Shown here piece after piece: positions 48,798 through 58,500 of a stretch of 64,000 bases of DNA. The notes under the pieces are model-generated. The model had not been told where the DNA came from and did no database searches. It saw nothing but the letters and a program-made list of their open reading frames with translations. The position numbers and the translations under genes were made by a program. The stretch's first letter is position 1; each line of letters starts with the position of its first letter. Source of the DNA: Fibrobacter sp. UWT2 (GTDB lineage Bacteria > Fibrobacterota > Fibrobacteria > Fibrobacterales > Fibrobacteraceae); contig NZ_FRBF01000004.1 in NCBI RefSeq assembly GCF_900142545.1, positions 1-64,000 on the forward strand. The letters run 5' to 3'.

Positions 48798-50623
48798 TCG
48801 TCATTGTAGGTGTAATCATCCCAGTCGTCATCGTCGTCTTCTTCCGATTCGGTGGCGATGATTTTCCAGAACTTATCAGCAGTCATGCCAGGGAGCACGC
48901 CGCCGAAGGTGATATCCGGGAAGATGATGTACTTACCGAAATCGCGAACTTCGTAGTCTTTGAGCTTGTCGCCTTCGACATAGCCGTTTACAAGAGCCTG
49001 GTAAGAAATGGTCTTCTTGCCGCTAGCATCCGTAAAGTAGAAGATGTTGTCGGTTGCATCCTGGTAGGCGGTTGCAAAGAGGTGCGTGCCGTTTTCAACC
49101 TTACAAACGTTAGAGCTGAGCTTAATCGGCGAGGGGACCGTTACGTTAGCGTCGTCGTCATCGCCATAATAGCTCTTAGATTCACCGAAGGTGATGGTGC
49201 AGTTGTCCAACTTCATGCTGTAGCACTTGTAGGTGTAGCCGCCATCCTTGTAGTCAACGTCCATGCACACTTGCCACTTGTAGTCCAACGGTTCTTCGTC
49301 GTCCCAAGAGTAGGCTTCGCGAGTCCATGCACTAAAGTAATCGACTGTGCCGGCCTTCGTAACCTGCTTTTCGAGTTCCCTTTCAAGTTCCATATCAACG
49401 TAGGACTGATAAGCATCCATGTCTTCGGACCAGTAGAATCCGTCAACCGGAACCTGCCATTCCGAGGCGTCGTTAATGTGGTGGTACGGCAGGTAGTCCT
49501 GGAATCCGTCGGTAATGTCAAAGAACTTGGAGATGTTGATCGTAACCTTGGAACCGCGGGGGAGAGTCACTTCGACACCAGTGCGGAGTCCTTGACGGTA
49601 ATGTTCCAAAGAATCGATTGCCTTCTGGAAGTCTGCTGCGCTTACGTCAGACATTTCGCCGTCGCCCACGATGTAGGGGTCGTTCTTCTGAGTGGCGGTG
49701 CCATTCTTGGATTCTTCGATACCGTACTGCAGGCCGAGTTCCACGTAAGAGATGGCGCTGTCCAGCAAGTTCGGAATGTTCTTGTAGCTCGTCTTCCAGC
49801 TGCTGTAAACAGTCGTCAAGGAGCTCTTTGTGTCAAACATCTTTTGCATCTGCTTCACGGCCAATTCCGGAACTTCACGAGAGCGGTCTGCTTCGTTCAT
49901 CCAGTCGTAGCTGCCGTTGTCGGAAATGTCGATATTGATGCTTGCACCAAAGGTAAGGATTGCCTTGGCGACAAAGAGTGCGCCCAATGCCGGAGCGAAT
50001 TCGCCGCGGTCCAGTTCATAGGTGCGGTCTTCATAAGTGTACTTGCAGGTGAAGTCCTTGTTGTTCACCACGCTTCTCATGTAGATGACGGCGGAGTCCA
50101 AAGAAGGAATTGCCTGAGCCATGGCCGTCTGGGCTACGCTGGTCAGCAACTTGCCGTCAGAGGTCACGAGAATCTTGTTGAAGTCTTCGACGCCCATATC
50201 CGCAAGGTCTTGCTTGTTAGAAACGGTGTCGATAAAGCCCTTGATTTCCTTGTTGTTCACCAAGTCGGTGACGATGCTCAAAGCGTAACCCAGCTGGGCT
50301 TCGCAGTTGTTGGGGTGTGCATCAAGAACGCCCTTGAAAGTTGCCTTGGTTTGGGCACTGAATGCCTGTGCGGTGCGGAAATCGCCATCATCCAAGCTCT
50401 TCAGGATGTCGGCGATGTTTGCCTTTGCCGATTCGAGCTGCTGCGTGACGCTAGCATCCGTAGAAACTTCACAACCGGATACGTCGAAACTCGGGGTGTC
50501 CGGGATGTCTGCGGGTGTAGACGGGTTGTTGTCGTTGGAACTGCTGCTGCCACTATCGCCGCAGCCCGCCAAAAGTGACATGGCACTTACGGCACATACA
50601 AAGAATTTTTTTGAAAATCCCAT
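48785..50623 (-). CDS. Large lipoprotein of unknown function with acidic tail
   Basis: A 612-residue lipoprotein: signal MGFSKKFFVCAVSAM and lipobox LLAGC, then a Ser/Asn/Asp/Pro spacer. An N-terminal helical region (about 55-150, with LKSLDDGDFRTAQAF and NNCEAQLGYALSIV) looks repeat-like, perhaps TPR. The C-terminal half is beta-rich with several Cys and ends in a very acidic tail (ESEEDDDDDWDDYTYNDEWDY). No family is recognised. ATG 50623 follows GGAGG at about eight bases, preferred to an in-frame start five codons upstream. It forms a unit with the beta-barrel gene downstream. Confidence 0.75.
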   Translation of the reverse strand: MGFSKKFFVCAVSAMSLLAGCGDSGSSSSNDNNPSTPADIPDTPSFDVSGCEVSTDASVTQQLESAKANIADILKSLDDGDFRTAQAFSAQTKATFKGVLDAHPNNCEAQLGYALSIVTDLVNNKEIKGFIDTVSNKQDLADMGVEDFNKILVTSDGKLLTSVAQTAMAQAIPSLDSAVIYMRSVVNNKDFTCKYTYEDRTYELDRGEFAPALGALFVAKAILTFGASINIDISDNGSYDWMNEADRSREVPELAVKQMQKMFDTKSSLTTVYSSWKTSYKNIPNLLDSAISYVELGLQYGIEESKNGTATQKNDPYIVGDGEMSDVSAADFQKAIDSLEHYRQGLRTGVEVTLPRGSKVTINISKFFDITDGFQDYLPYHHINDASEWQVPVDGFYWSEDMDAYQSYVDMELERELEKQVTKAGTVDYFSAWTREAYSWDDEEPLDYKWQVCMDVDYKDGGYTYKCYSMKLDNCTITFGESKSYYGDDDDANVTVPSPIKLSSNVCKVENGTHLFATAYQDATDNIFYFTDASGKKTISYQALVNGYVEGDKLKDYEVRDFGKYIIFPDITFGGVLPGMTADKFWKIIATESEEDDDDDWDDYTYNDEWDY

Positions 50624-50721
50624 AACGGTTTCCTCCATTTGTTATTGTTAAAGAAAAATAACAAAAAAGTCGCCTAATTGCAAACAAAAAAACAAGTTTT
50701 TTTTTCAAAGGTGATGAAATG

Positions 50722-51663
50722 CTATTTCTTGCTGATAATCAGCACGATTGCACCTTGAATTGCCTGGAAAAGCAGCGGAATATAGCCCAGAAGTCCTGCG
50801 GAAAGCACGATAGGGGCGGGAATTCCTAAAATACCGGTAAAAAGGGCCACTTGAACGCCTTCGCGGACTCCAATACCGTTCAAAGAGATGGGTAACATTG
50901 AAACAATGGTGGTAATGCTAGTGAAAACCACCAAAATACTGATGTCGATGCTTTGGCCGACGGCCTTAAAATAGGCGAATGCCATGAAAAGGGTCAAGAG
51001 TTGCAACCACAGGGAATCCAAAGACGATAGAACAACTTGTTTTTTATACTGCCTGTAAATGGACAGGCTTTTCTGCATTTTGGGGATGAAGGTGAGTTTG
51101 TTTAAAATGAACGCGGGAACTGGAATTTTATCCGAAAAAAGGCAAAGAATCACAATGACCATGCAGACTAAAAGGGCGATGGTCATAATTAGGGTGTAAA
51201 TAAAAGGGATTTCCGCTTTGCTTAAGGCGAAGGGGAGCGCAATAAAGAAGCAGAGGAACATGGCCAAAAGGCCCTGAATGCGGGCGAGGAACACTGCCGA
51301 AATGGATTGGCTCGTCTGGTTGAATTTTTTCCCGAAAGCCAAGGATTTTACGGCGTCGCCACCAAAGCCCGTGGGGAGCAGGTTGTTGAAGAAGTACCCC
51401 ATGGCGGTGTAGGCGTAGTAAGTCTTGAAGGGAATTTCGGGGCCTTGTACCGAAAGGCCTTTCCAGCGGTTTGCCTGGATAACCATGATCAGTGTTGCCG
51501 CAACGAGGGTGGCAAGAACCCATGGTGCCATCCCGAGGCTCCAGTTCTCGGCTACGCTTGCAAGCGGAATCTTGTAAAAGATGTAGGCAAAACCACCCAC
51601 GCTAACGATTAGCTGGAGTATCCGCTTGACAAAGAGCTTAGAAACTGTCTTATCGGCTGCCAT
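50722..51663 (-). CDS. Lysylphosphatidylglycerol synthase-type membrane protein (flippase-like)
   Basis: A 313-residue polytopic membrane protein of the LPG_synthase_TM/UPF0104 family with about eight helices. The family signature NNLLPTGFGGDAVKSLAFGKK (near 92-112) and LPISLNGIGVREGVQVALF are visible. Relatives include the membrane part of MprF and AglD-like proteins, implicated in lipid or glycolipid handling. The catalytic LPG domain is absent, so a transport or glycosyl role is possible. ATG 51663 has no Shine-Dalgarno but TATTATTG six bases upstream. It diverges from the methyltransferase gene. Confidence 0.82.
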   Translation of the reverse strand: MAADKTVSKLFVKRILQLIVSVGGFAYIFYKIPLASVAENWSLGMAPWVLATLVAATLIMVIQANRWKGLSVQGPEIPFKTYYAYTAMGYFFNNLLPTGFGGDAVKSLAFGKKFNQTSQSISAVFLARIQGLLAMFLCFFIALPFALSKAEIPFIYTLIMTIALLVCMVIVILCLFSDKIPVPAFILNKLTFIPKMQKSLSIYRQYKKQVVLSSLDSLWLQLLTLFMAFAYFKAVGQSIDISILVVFTSITTIVSMLPISLNGIGVREGVQVALFTGILGIPAPIVLSAGLLGYIPLLFQAIQGAIVLIISKK

Positions 51664-51669
51664 TGACTA

Positions 51670-51677
51670 CAATAATA
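51670..51677 (-). promoter_or_regulatory. TATTATTG box, 6 bases before the LPG-type gene
   Basis: Minus-strand TATTATTG, TAGTCA, ATG. Confidence 0.4.
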
Positions 51678-51699
51678 GCATTTTTGACAAATAAAAAAT

Positions 51700-51707
51700 T
51701 ATATTTG
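51700..51707 (+). promoter_or_regulatory. TATATTTG promoter box for methyltransferase gene
   Basis: Sixteen bases before ATG 51724, with AGAGG (51714-51718) as Shine-Dalgarno. Confidence 0.5.
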
Positions 51708-51723
51708 CGCAAAAGAGGTTTTT

Positions 51724-52347
51724 ATGTACCGGAATAAAGCGCGTTATGATGTGGCCAAATTGGTGCCCAGTGATGTCAAGAGTGTCCTTGAAATTGGTGC
51801 TGGCGCCGGACTGAACTATGTAATTTATCCGAAAGACGCTTACAAGGTGGCGATTGAACCTGAAAATCGCACCGATACGCATACGATTGACAAGGTTCCG
51901 GGCGGTTTTAACGAATACCACCACGTGTTTTACGAACAGTACACCGAAGACAAAAAGTTTGATCTCGTGGTCATGTGCGATGTGCTGGAACATGTGAACG
52001 ATCCGGTTGACCTCATCAATTTCTGCAAAAAGCATCTCAATCCGGAAGGTCATATTCTCGTGTCGCTTCCGAATTTCTGCTGTGCCGAAAACCTTTTGAA
52101 AATCATCATTACCCGCGATTTCCGCTACTTTAAGCCGGACGAGGGTGAACATGCGCTGGGCGTTCTGGATATCAACCACAAGACCTTCTGGACCAAGAAG
52201 AGCTTTGTCCGCTTCGCTAAGGAAAACGGTCTCGAAATCGAAAAGATCGTGGGTATTCGCAAGCAGCTGAAGTTCATGCCTGGCCTTTTGAGCCATTCCA
52301 GCTTTATCCCGTTCCAGTACGGGTTCTTGACAAAACTAAAGAAATAA
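51724..52347 (+). CDS. Class I SAM-dependent methyltransferase
   Basis: A 207-residue cytosolic methyltransferase. VLEIGAGAGLNYVIYP is SAM motif I, DLVVMCDVLEHVNDP is motif II/IV and GHILVSLPNF is motif V/VI. The type (Methyltransf_11/23) is common in polysaccharide or lipid loci, often acting on sugars. The neighbouring GT4 glycosyltransferase suggests a glycan substrate, but that is inferred. Its end overlaps the GT4 gene end by 12 bases. Confidence 0.85.
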   Translation: MYRNKARYDVAKLVPSDVKSVLEIGAGAGLNYVIYPKDAYKVAIEPENRTDTHTIDKVPGGFNEYHHVFYEQYTEDKKFDLVVMCDVLEHVNDPVDLINFCKKHLNPEGHILVSLPNFCCAENLLKIIITRDFRYFKPDEGEHALGVLDINHKTFWTKKSFVRFAKENGLEIEKIVGIRKQLKFMPGLLSHSSFIPFQYGFLTKLKK

Positions 52348-53439
52348 ACTTTCGGCTGTTTCGCGGATTTTCTTGGCGCTATCTTCCCAAGAGAATCTGG
52401 AAACCCAGGCGTCAATTTCGGCGTCGTATTTGCCCTTGTCGTCAATCGATTTTTCAAGGGTGTCGGCGATGCTTGCCGGGTTGGTGGGGTTGAAGTAGTT
52501 GGCCACATTGCCGCCTACTTCGGGCATCGACGAGGTGTTGGAGCAGGCCACGGGAGTGCCGCAGGCGAATGCTTCGAGAATGGGCAGGCCGAATCCTTCG
52601 TACAGCGAGGGCAGAACGAAAAGGTCTGCCAGGTTGTAGAAGTTCACCAGGTCGTCTTGGCTCACCATGCCGGCGTGGATAGTCAAGTCCTCAATTCCCA
52701 ATTCTTTTTCTTGGGTGGCCTTGGTGCGCCCGTCAAAGGCCTTGCCTACAAAAATCAGGCGGCAGTTTTCTTTGCCCTTCATTTGGGCAAAACCCTTAAG
52801 TAGACCATTCAAGTTCTTGTGTGGCAACAAGTTGCCGACGTACAAGAGAATCTTCTTGTCTCGGGGAATGTTGAATTTCTCGTACAGGTAGTCGTACTCT
52901 TGGGGAGTCTTGCGGACGAATTCTTTTCCGACTCCAGAGGGAATGACCCTTATCTTGGATTCGTCGGTCTTGTATAGGCGCAACAGGTCCCGTTTAGTGC
53001 TTTCGGAAACGACGATAATCTTGTCGGCGCGCTTGCTAATGAACCAGAAGATGAACTTGAAGTACCAATGCACGATTTTCATCGGCAAGAATTCGGGGTA
53101 AATCAAGTGCGTGAGATCATGGATCGTCGCAATCATCTTGCCGCGGTAGAACAAGGGCACGTTGCAGTGGGGAATGTGCAAAACGTCTGGCTTTTCGCGG
53201 TAGAGAGCCCGGTAGGGGAATTTAAGCTGTTCCTTGTAGCCGTAAATGCCGCAGATGAACGGAATGTGCTTGGGCACGTCCTTGTAGGCTACCAATTCTT
53301 CGGGATTCCCGAGGGCGATTTCGTAACCCACGTTCTTTAACCAATGCTGGATGCAGGTGCCAATACCGGAACGGGCGACCATTCGGGCGTCAATCGCGAT
53401 TTTCAAATCCGGCTTTGGGGCGTTGCTTTTCATGTTCAT
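52336..53439 (-). CDS. GT4-family glycosyltransferase
   Basis: A 367-residue GT-B glycosyltransferase. The N-terminal part has [18 protein letters not shown], the central part has [14 protein letters not shown] and IPSGVGKEF, and the C-terminal domain has [20 protein letters not shown] and the donor motif [28 protein letters not shown] (E...G...E). It would add a sugar from a nucleotide donor to a surface glycan. No Shine-Dalgarno precedes ATG 53439; TATTTTCG ends four bases upstream. Substrate unknown. Confidence 0.92.
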   Translation of the reverse strand: MNMKSNAPKPDLKIAIDARMVARSGIGTCIQHWLKNVGYEIALGNPEELVAYKDVPKHIPFICGIYGYKEQLKFPYRALYREKPDVLHIPHCNVPLFYRGKMIATIHDLTHLIYPEFLPMKIVHWYFKFIFWFISKRADKIIVVSESTKRDLLRLYKTDESKIRVIPSGVGKEFVRKTPQEYDYLYEKFNIPRDKKILLYVGNLLPHKNLNGLLKGFAQMKGKENCRLIFVGKAFDGRTKATQEKELGIEDLTIHAGMVSQDDLVNFYNLADLFVLPSLYEGFGLPILEAFACGTPVACSNTSSMPEVGGNVANYFNPTNPASIADTLEKSIDDKGKYDAEIDAWVSRFSWEDSAKKIRETAESLFL

Positions 53440-53443
53440 TTTG

Positions 53444-53451
53444 CGAAAATA
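53444..53451 (-). promoter_or_regulatory. TATTTTCG box, 4 bases before GT4 start
   Basis: A weaker match (C in the seventh place) but in the same position as at mutL and 9385. Confidence 0.35.
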
Positions 53452-53578
53452 GGCTTTTTTTTACGAAAAATACATTTTTTGCAAAAATAAATGATGCGGG
53501 TTACATCTAAAATAAAAAAAATTGCAAATAAAGACAGTTTTTGTTATATTAATCTTACGAATGCGAATGGAGGACTTT

Positions 53579-55492
53579 ATGAGTCGAAAAATGGTGAAAT
53601 GGCTTTCGGCATCTTCTTTGATGTTCCTGGGAGCTTTTATTTGGGGATGTTCTGAATCGGATCCTGCTCCGGAAAATTTCGTTTCTGATGGAAATTCGGA
53701 GCTCCTGAAGAACGATGCCACGGGAATGTGGGCTCGTATTGATGAACTTGGAATTGCCGGCTATTTCGATTCTCTTTCGCAAAATGGCGGTGCTGTTGTT
53801 GACGTGTCGGCAAAGGTGAATGGCCGCTGCTCGTCGCCCGCCTTAGCAATGGACGAAAATACCCGTTACCTCGACGAATTGGAATCGCTGTTCGACGAAG
53901 GTGAACAGGTCGAAGGCGTCTGCGGCTATGGTCTTAAGTTGCAAGACGGTCAGGTGGCCCCCTTGGGCGTAAACCTGATTGATTCCATGAAGGTGGGAAC
54001 CGTAGAATTCTGGTTCCGCCCGAACGCTGATTTTTATGATGCTCCGCGTACCCTTATCGGAAACGATGGTGCCCGTGTTCATTTCTTCTACAAGAATGGC
54101 GAGCTTTACTTCCAGAAGAATCACCACAACCAGCATTACTATGTCAATGGTTCTGCCAAGCTTAAAGATGATGACTGGAACCTGATTGCGGGCCAGTGGG
54201 GTGACGGTTACATGAGCGTGTGGCTCAACGGCAAGATGGTTGCCCGTATGGAACATGACAAGGGCTATGCTCCGGCCACGCGCGGTATTCCGTTCGAAAA
54301 CTTGGTCGTGATCGGTTACAAGTCCGATTGCTGCATGGAAGGCCCCGGTCAGTATAGCGCAATGACTACTTCGGGTTCTTTCGACCAGTTCCGCATTTCG
54401 AACATTCCGCGTAACAAGATGACGGATGATTCTGTTACTGTTGCGACTAACGATGTTTCTGATACGGCTGATGTAGATACCGTTATTGCCGATACGGTAG
54501 TCGCTGATACCGCAAAGATCGATACGATGCCGCTGCCTTTGGATGTGTCGCTGTGGTCTTTGCTGGCAGCTCAGGGAACTCGCTACTTTGAGAAAGTAAC
54601 GCCTCCGGTGGCTTCGGCTGCCGTTAAAAAGTGCGCCGCACCCGCTCTTGTAATGGATGATTCTACCCTTTATCTGGATGAGTTGGAAACTGTTTACCGT
54701 GAAGGCGAACTGGTTGATGGCGTTTGCGGCAAGGCACTTTCTTTGAAGACCGGTGAAGTCGCTCCGACGGGAATCAATCTGATTGATGCGATGCCTGCAG
54801 GTACCGTTGAATTCTGGTTCCGCCCGAATGACGATTTCTCGGGAATTCCTGCCCGTACGCTCCTCGGTAACGATGGAGCCCGTGTTCACTTCTTCTACAA
54901 GAATGGTGCGCTTTACTTCCAGAAGAACCATCACAATGAACATTACTTTGTGAAGGCTACCGTGGAACTGCAGAAAGACTGGAACCTGATTGCCGGCCAG
55001 TGGGGAAACGGTTCTATGAGCCTCTGGCTGAATGGTCAACAGGTCGCTGTCATGGAACACAACGAAGGTTACGAAGCCGCCAATCGTGACATTCCGTACG
55101 AGAATTTGTTTGTGATTGGTTACAAGTCGGCCTGCTGCATGGAAGGCCCCGGTCAGGATACGCCGATGACGACTTCGGGTGCATACGACCAGCTGAGAAT
55201 CTCGAATGTGGTTCGCTACAATTCTGAAGATCAGTCCTCGGTACTTGAACCGGATACAACGATTGCCGCGGATACAACGATTGTCATGGATACGACGATT
55301 GCTATGGATACGATTTTGACCCCAGTGGACACCACTGCGACGATTGATCCTATTACCTCTTCAAATTCTCATGATTCGGCTTATGTTGATTCGATAGACT
55401 ATACAGACACGGAACGTTATCCGCTTGTCGTGTATGATTCTTTGGGTAGAGCGGCTATTTTTGGCATTCCCTTTGAAGATTCAAAAAATTAA
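53579..55492 (+). CDS. Lipoprotein with two tandem LamG-like domains
   Basis: A 637-residue lipoprotein (lipobox FIWGC). Two similar halves are visible. In the first, TVEFWFRPNADFYDAPRTL, GNDGARVHFFYKNGELYFQKNHHN and WNLIAGQWGDG occur near residues 140-215; the second repeats TVEFWFRPNDDFSGIPARTL and GNDGARVHFFYKNGALYFQKNHHN near 400-480. This is a concanavalin/LamG fold, often sugar- or protein-binding. Asp-Thr-rich linkers follow each half (DTVIADTVVADT; DTTIAADTTIVMDTTIAMDT). ATG 53579 is four bases after GGAGGA. Surface binding is inferred. Confidence 0.8.
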   Translation: MSRKMVKWLSASSLMFLGAFIWGCSESDPAPENFVSDGNSELLKNDATGMWARIDELGIAGYFDSLSQNGGAVVDVSAKVNGRCSSPALAMDENTRYLDELESLFDEGEQVEGVCGYGLKLQDGQVAPLGVNLIDSMKVGTVEFWFRPNADFYDAPRTLIGNDGARVHFFYKNGELYFQKNHHNQHYYVNGSAKLKDDDWNLIAGQWGDGYMSVWLNGKMVARMEHDKGYAPATRGIPFENLVVIGYKSDCCMEGPGQYSAMTTSGSFDQFRISNIPRNKMTDDSVTVATNDVSDTADVDTVIADTVVADTAKIDTMPLPLDVSLWSLLAAQGTRYFEKVTPPVASAAVKKCAAPALVMDDSTLYLDELETVYREGELVDGVCGKALSLKTGEVAPTGINLIDAMPAGTVEFWFRPNDDFSGIPARTLLGNDGARVHFFYKNGALYFQKNHHNEHYFVKATVELQKDWNLIAGQWGNGSMSLWLNGQQVAVMEHNEGYEAANRDIPYENLFVIGYKSACCMEGPGQDTPMTTSGAYDQLRISNVVRYNSEDQSSVLEPDTTIAADTTIVMDTTIAMDTILTPVDTTATIDPITSSNSHDSAYVDSIDYTDTERYPLVVYDSLGRAAIFGIPFEDSKN

Positions 55493-55517
55493 AAAATCAG
55501 AACCTGTTTAAACCAAG

Positions 55518-55541
55518 TCCCGCATCGCTGCGGGCTTTTTT
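55518..55541 (+). terminator. Terminator after LamG-like lipoprotein gene
   Basis: CCCGCA pairs with TGCGGG around TCGC, followed by C and six Ts. Confidence 0.85.
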
Positions 55542-55569
55542 CTTAGGCTCCATTTACTAAATTGCAGGT

Positions 55570-58500
55570 ATGGCTTTTGTTCACCTGCAAGTTCATTCTG
55601 AATTTTCTGTTTTACAGTCTTCTGCTCGTCTAGACGGTATTTTGGCTGCCGCTGCCGACGAAAACGCACCTGCAGTCGCCCTTACCGACCATGGCGCGAT
55701 GTTCGGTATTCTAGAAATTCAGACTCGCGGAAAAGACATGAACAAGGCCCGCAAAGAAAAGGGCCTCCCGCCGGTAAAGACAATTTACGGCTGCCACATT
55801 TATGTGGACACTTCGAGCGCGAACCAGAAAGATCCGATCACGTTTGAGCGATTGACGCTCCTGGTCGAAAACGAGGCGGGATATTATAACTTGCTCCGCA
55901 TTGTGAGTTACCGTTACGAAGACGGTGACCGCTGGGCAGAAATTCCGTCGGTGCCGCTGTCGGTTATCGAAGAGCATAAAGAAGGCATTATCGCCATTGC
56001 AGGCGATTTCTTTAGCAAGTACGGTCAGAGTGTAGCGGCGGGGCGCAATAGTGTTGCCCGCGAATACATGGAGGCCCTCGACAAGATTTTTGACCATGAC
56101 CATCTGTACATTTCGGTGTGCGACAACGGCGTGCCTCAGCAAAAGTTGCTGAACGATTTTAACGTACAGTTGGCTGGTGAACTCGGTCGTGAAATTGTGG
56201 CGGTCGCAGATGTCCATTACATTAAGGCCGAAGACGCCGAAGCACATAAGGTCTTGCGCTGCATTTCGCTTAAGGAAACGCTGAACGGTTTTGACGACAA
56301 GCGCTTTCCGACCGATAAGTTCTATTTCCGCAGCGAAGCCGAAATGGTGGAGTTGTTCGGGCATATTCCGGGCGCCATTGAGAATACGGTCAAGATTGCA
56401 GAACGCTGTAACTATACGGTGAAAACCGGTATCGGCGATGAATTCTGGCCGCGCTTCAAGATTCCCGATGAATTTTTGGCTTCTGAAGAATACCAAAGCA
56501 TCAAGGCCATCATGAAGGCGGAATTCGATGCGGAATATCCGGTCGTACGCGAACGCGAACTTAAGGGCGTCATCAAGGACAAGAAGAAAAAGGTGCAGGA
56601 GTCTTACTGCGCCGAAAAGGGGATTGAACCCGATGCCTTGACCGACGATGACAAAGCCGAAATCGAACGATTGTCTCAACCGGAATTCTTTGACGAAGCC
56701 GATAATAAGGCTTGGGATAAGGCGGTACATCGCTGGTGTAAGCCTGGCTCCGATTCTGACATCTACATTACGCACCTTTGTAATCAACGACTCCAGTGGC
56801 GTTTCCCGAAAGAGGACTTTAAGTTCCCTGCCCACGAAACCGATGTGGGTAAGCGCATGTACAAGGAACTGAACTGTATCCGCAACATGAACGTGGCGGG
56901 TTACCTCTTGATTGTGTGGGACTTTATCAACTGGTCTCGTGAACACGGAATTCCCGTAGGTCCGGGCCGTGGATCTGCTGCAGGTTCTCTAGTCACTTAC
57001 ATTATCGGTATTACCGACATCGACCCGCTCACCTTCGATCTCCTTTTTGAACGATTCCTGAACCCTGAACGTGTGTCCATGCCGGATATCGATACCGACT
57101 TTGCGGATCGTGACCGCGGTCGCGTGATTCAGTACGTGACGGACAAGTATGGCAAGGAATGCGTGGGCCAGATTATTACCTACGGTATGCTCAAGTCCAA
57201 AGCGGTGATTACCGACGTGGCTCGCGTCTTGGGACTTCCGCCTGCCGAAGCAAAGCAGATTACCAAGCTGTTCCCGCAGCGTACCTTGAACTTTAGCCTA
57301 AAGCAGGCTTGGACGGGTAAAGACAAGAAGGGCAACAACCTGGAAGATGGTTACAGCCCGGAACCCTTGCAGGCGATGATCGGTAGCCGCGCCAGCTACC
57401 AGAACCTTTGGGATATCGCTAAAAAGCTCGAAGATTTGCCGCGCCAGACGGGTGTGCATGCTTGCGGCGTGGTGATTACGCCGACCCCGATTTATAACCT
57501 TGCGCCTTTGTACCGTGCCGCCCCCGAAGATACTCCGGTGGTGATGTACGACAAGCATTACGCCGAAGACATCGGACTTTTGAAGATGGACTTCCTTGGC
57601 CTTATCAACTTGTCGATCATTCAAGACACGGTGAACATGGTCAAGAAGAATCGTTCGATTGAACTTGACATGGGTCATATTCCTTTGGATGATAAGGAAA
57701 CGTTCGACTTGCTCGGCAAGGGGATGACCACGACGGTGTTCCAGTTCGAATCTCCGGGTATGCAAAAATACCTGCGCGAACTGAAGCCCACCCGAATCTT
57801 TGACTTGATCGCTATGAACGCCCTGTATCGTCCGGGGCCGATTGACCAGATTCCGCACTTTATTGCCCGTAAGAACGGCCAAGAAGAAATCGACTGCTAT
57901 CACCCTGACTTGGAACAGGTGCTGGGTGAAACCTACGGCGTGATCGTGTACCAGGAACAGGTGATGAAACTGGCCCAGATTCTGGGTGGATACACCCTGG
58001 GTGGCGCTGACAACATCCGCCGTATCATGGCCAAAAAGATGCCTGAAAAGATGGCGAAACTCGAACCGGAGTTTTTCCAGAAATGCTTGGACAAGGGCTA
58101 CGATAAGGACATGATTCAAAAGGTGTGGAATGCGGTGCTCCCGTTCTGCGGATACGCATTCAACAAGAGTCATGCTGCAGCTTACGCTTACGTGGCATAC
58201 CAGACAGCATACCTGAAGGCGCATTATGGCCCTGAATACATGGCCGCTTCGATGACCTCGAAGATGGGTAAGACTGAAGATATCGTGACGATTATTCTGG
58301 AATGCAAGCGCCTCGATATCGAAGTGGTGTCGCCCAACATTAATGCGTCGATGGGCGAATTTGTGGCCAATAAAGAAGGCCAGATTCTGTTCGGCTTGGC
58401 GGGTATTCGTAACGTGGGCCTCGCTGTCGTCGAAGACATTATTGCCGAAAGAGAACGCCGTGGCAAGTTCAAGGACATTTTTGATTTCTGCAAGCGCGTG

